In this document: positions 62,820 to 64,000 of the stretch, piece after piece
Position numbering within the stretch: the first letter of the stretch is position 1
Layout: each line of letters opens with the position of its first letter
Made by a program: the position numbers and the translations under genes
The notes under the pieces: model-generated
Told to the model about the DNA's origin: nothing
The model's input: only the letters and a program-made list of their open reading frames with translations
The model's database searches: none
Source of the DNA: Piscinibacter aquaticus
Lineage (GTDB): Bacteria; Pseudomonadota; Gammaproteobacteria; Burkholderiales; Burkholderiaceae_C
Length of the DNA: 64,000 bases
Direction: 5' to 3'
Assembly (NCBI GenBank): GCA_007994965.1
Contig: VOPW01000001.1
Location: 744,001 to 808,000 of the forward strand

Positions 62820-64000
62820 CGCCGCGGCCGCCGCCCCATGCGCTGAAGGAAGCGCTGCTGCTCGCGCTGCTCTATGCCGCGGCGGCCGCCCTGTCGATCG
62901 CCCTGTCACGCCAGCCCGGCTCGGTGGCCAACCTGTGGTTCGCCAATGCGGTGGGCGTCGGATTCCTCGCCACCGCCTCGCGCCGCCGCTGGCCGGGCCT
63001 GATGCTGGCCGTCATCGCCGGCAACCTGCTGGCCAATCTGCTGCAGGGTTTGCCGCCGAGCCTGGCGCTGGCCTTCCTGCCGGCCAACGGCGCCGAGATG
63101 CTGCTGGCGGCCTGGGCGTTGCGCAAGGTGGGCTTCGGGCGCAGCGGCCTGCGCACGCCCGGCGCGATGCTGCAGCTGCTGGCCATCGGTGCGATCGGTG
63201 CACAGCTGGTCGGCGCCACGCTCGGCGCGGCCACGCTGCGTTCGCTCGGCGCCGGCGATTTCTGGTCGATGTGGCAGCGCTGGATGGAAGGCTCGACGAT
63301 CGGCTCGATCTCCCTGCTGGCGCTGGTGATCTGCCTGCGGCGGGACGACCCGGCGCTGATCCGCCGCGACCTGCTCGACTGGCGCGCGCTCGCGCTCGGC
63401 GCCGCGGCCGCCGGCGTCACGCTGCTGAGCCGGCGCACGTGCCGTTTCCGTTCGTCTACATCGCGATCCCGCTTCTCTTTGCCGCCATCGTGCTGGAGCT
63501 GAGTGCGGCCCTGGCGCTGGTGCTGCTGGTCTCGCTGGTCATCGCGGCGAGCACGGCGGTGGGCGTCTTCGTGCCGCCGCCCTTCGTGGCGCAATGGCAG
63601 GAGCTGTTCGTCTACACCGCCTATGCCGCGGCGCTGATCCCGGCCCAACTGCTGGCCGCGACGATGGCCGACCGGCGCGACAGCCACGAGCGGCTGGCCG
63701 CTGCCAGCGCCGAGCTGCAGCGCGCCAATGAGGGCCTCGAGCAGTTCGTGCGCATCGCCTCGCACGACCTGCGCGAACCGCTCAATACCATCGTGCAGTT
63801 CACCGGCCTGATCGAGAGCGACCACGGTGCGCAGTTGCCACCCGAGGCGCGCGCACCGGCTGGGCCTGGTCGGACGGGCCGGCACGCGCATGCGGCGGCT
63901 GCTCGACGACATGCTGCACTACGTGCGCGTGCAGCGCAGCGGTACCGATGCTGGCCATGCGGTCGAGCTCGACCGCGTGATGCAGGAGGTGCTGCAGTCG
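62816..64000 (+). CDS. MASE1-domain sensor histidine kinase, truncated by window end
   Basis: A MASE1-type membrane sensor of about eight helices (SVANLWFANAVGVGFLATAS, LPANGAEMLLAAWALRK) leads to a coiled linker and an H-box, FVRIASHDLREPLNTIVQF. Slips near 63435 and 63857. The ATPase part is beyond the window. ATGA overlap with the binding-protein gene and proximity to the single receiver suggest one signalling unit. Confidence 0.87.

Overview
The window is very GC-rich, densely coded DNA typical of a Burkholderiales betaproteobacterium (Rubrivivax/Leptothrix/Piscinibacter-like). This is inferred from family content: Bug/TctC binding proteins, DUF1841, DUF3460, DUF3299, and ATGA-type overlapping genes. 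No tRNA, rRNA, IS element or CRISPR array is visible, and no stretch over 300 bases lacks a gene. About half the genes carry reading-frame breaks although both halves are fully conserved. More than twenty breaks fall where the expected protein calls for a CCTGG or CCAGG site; most others fall in C or G runs. I read these as assembly errors, probably linked to CCWGG cytosine methylation, and annotate such genes as single CDSs.

Region by region. 1-594: end of a diguanylate cyclase. 676-7390: D-glucarate/galactarate catabolism, with a GntR regulator, a clear promoter/operator, two orphan Bug binding proteins, glucarate dehydratase, a 2-hydroxyacid dehydrogenase, a GarL-type aldolase and a GarR-type reductase. 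7512-8285: a Crp/Fnr-like regulator. 8231-23608: a purine salvage/oxidation block made of xdhABC (minus), a LysR regulator, guanine deaminase, a BMP-type nucleobase/nucleoside ABC importer, a Rieske oxygenase (HpxD/NdmA-like), an adenine/adenosine deaminase, a small gene with a Fur-like box, and a second BMP binding protein. 23609-27603: a DODA-type dioxygenase, a BLUF photoreceptor and an FtsX-type permease.

27616-38171 (minus): a chemotaxis operon read as short CheZ-like protein, CheY, CheA, three chemoreceptors, two almost identical CheW proteins and a fourth receptor. It has a good sigma-28 promoter at its head and one receptor ending in a CheR-docking pentapeptide. 38233-42202: a NarL-type histidine kinase/regulator pair and a GGDEF-EAL protein. 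42181-43425: DUF1841 and TauE.

43433-49665 (minus): a nine-gene zinc operon (Zur, His-rich peptide, ZnuC, ZnuB, ZnuA, ZrgA/DUF2796, ABC ATPase, permease, DUF3299) downstream of a near-perfect Zur-type palindrome, so two zinc systems appear to share one promoter. 49694-52115: a KefC-like antiporter with its KefF-like partner. 52250-55886: ParA-like ATPase, MaoC hydratase and a response-regulator/hybrid-kinase pair. 55923-57003: ScpA and DUF3460. 57270-60423: CYTH-CHAD protein and a SulP transporter. 60505-61485: ribbon-helix-helix regulator and DUF1275 protein. 61566-64000: receiver, membrane-anchored solute-binding protein and a MASE1 histidine kinase cut by the window end.
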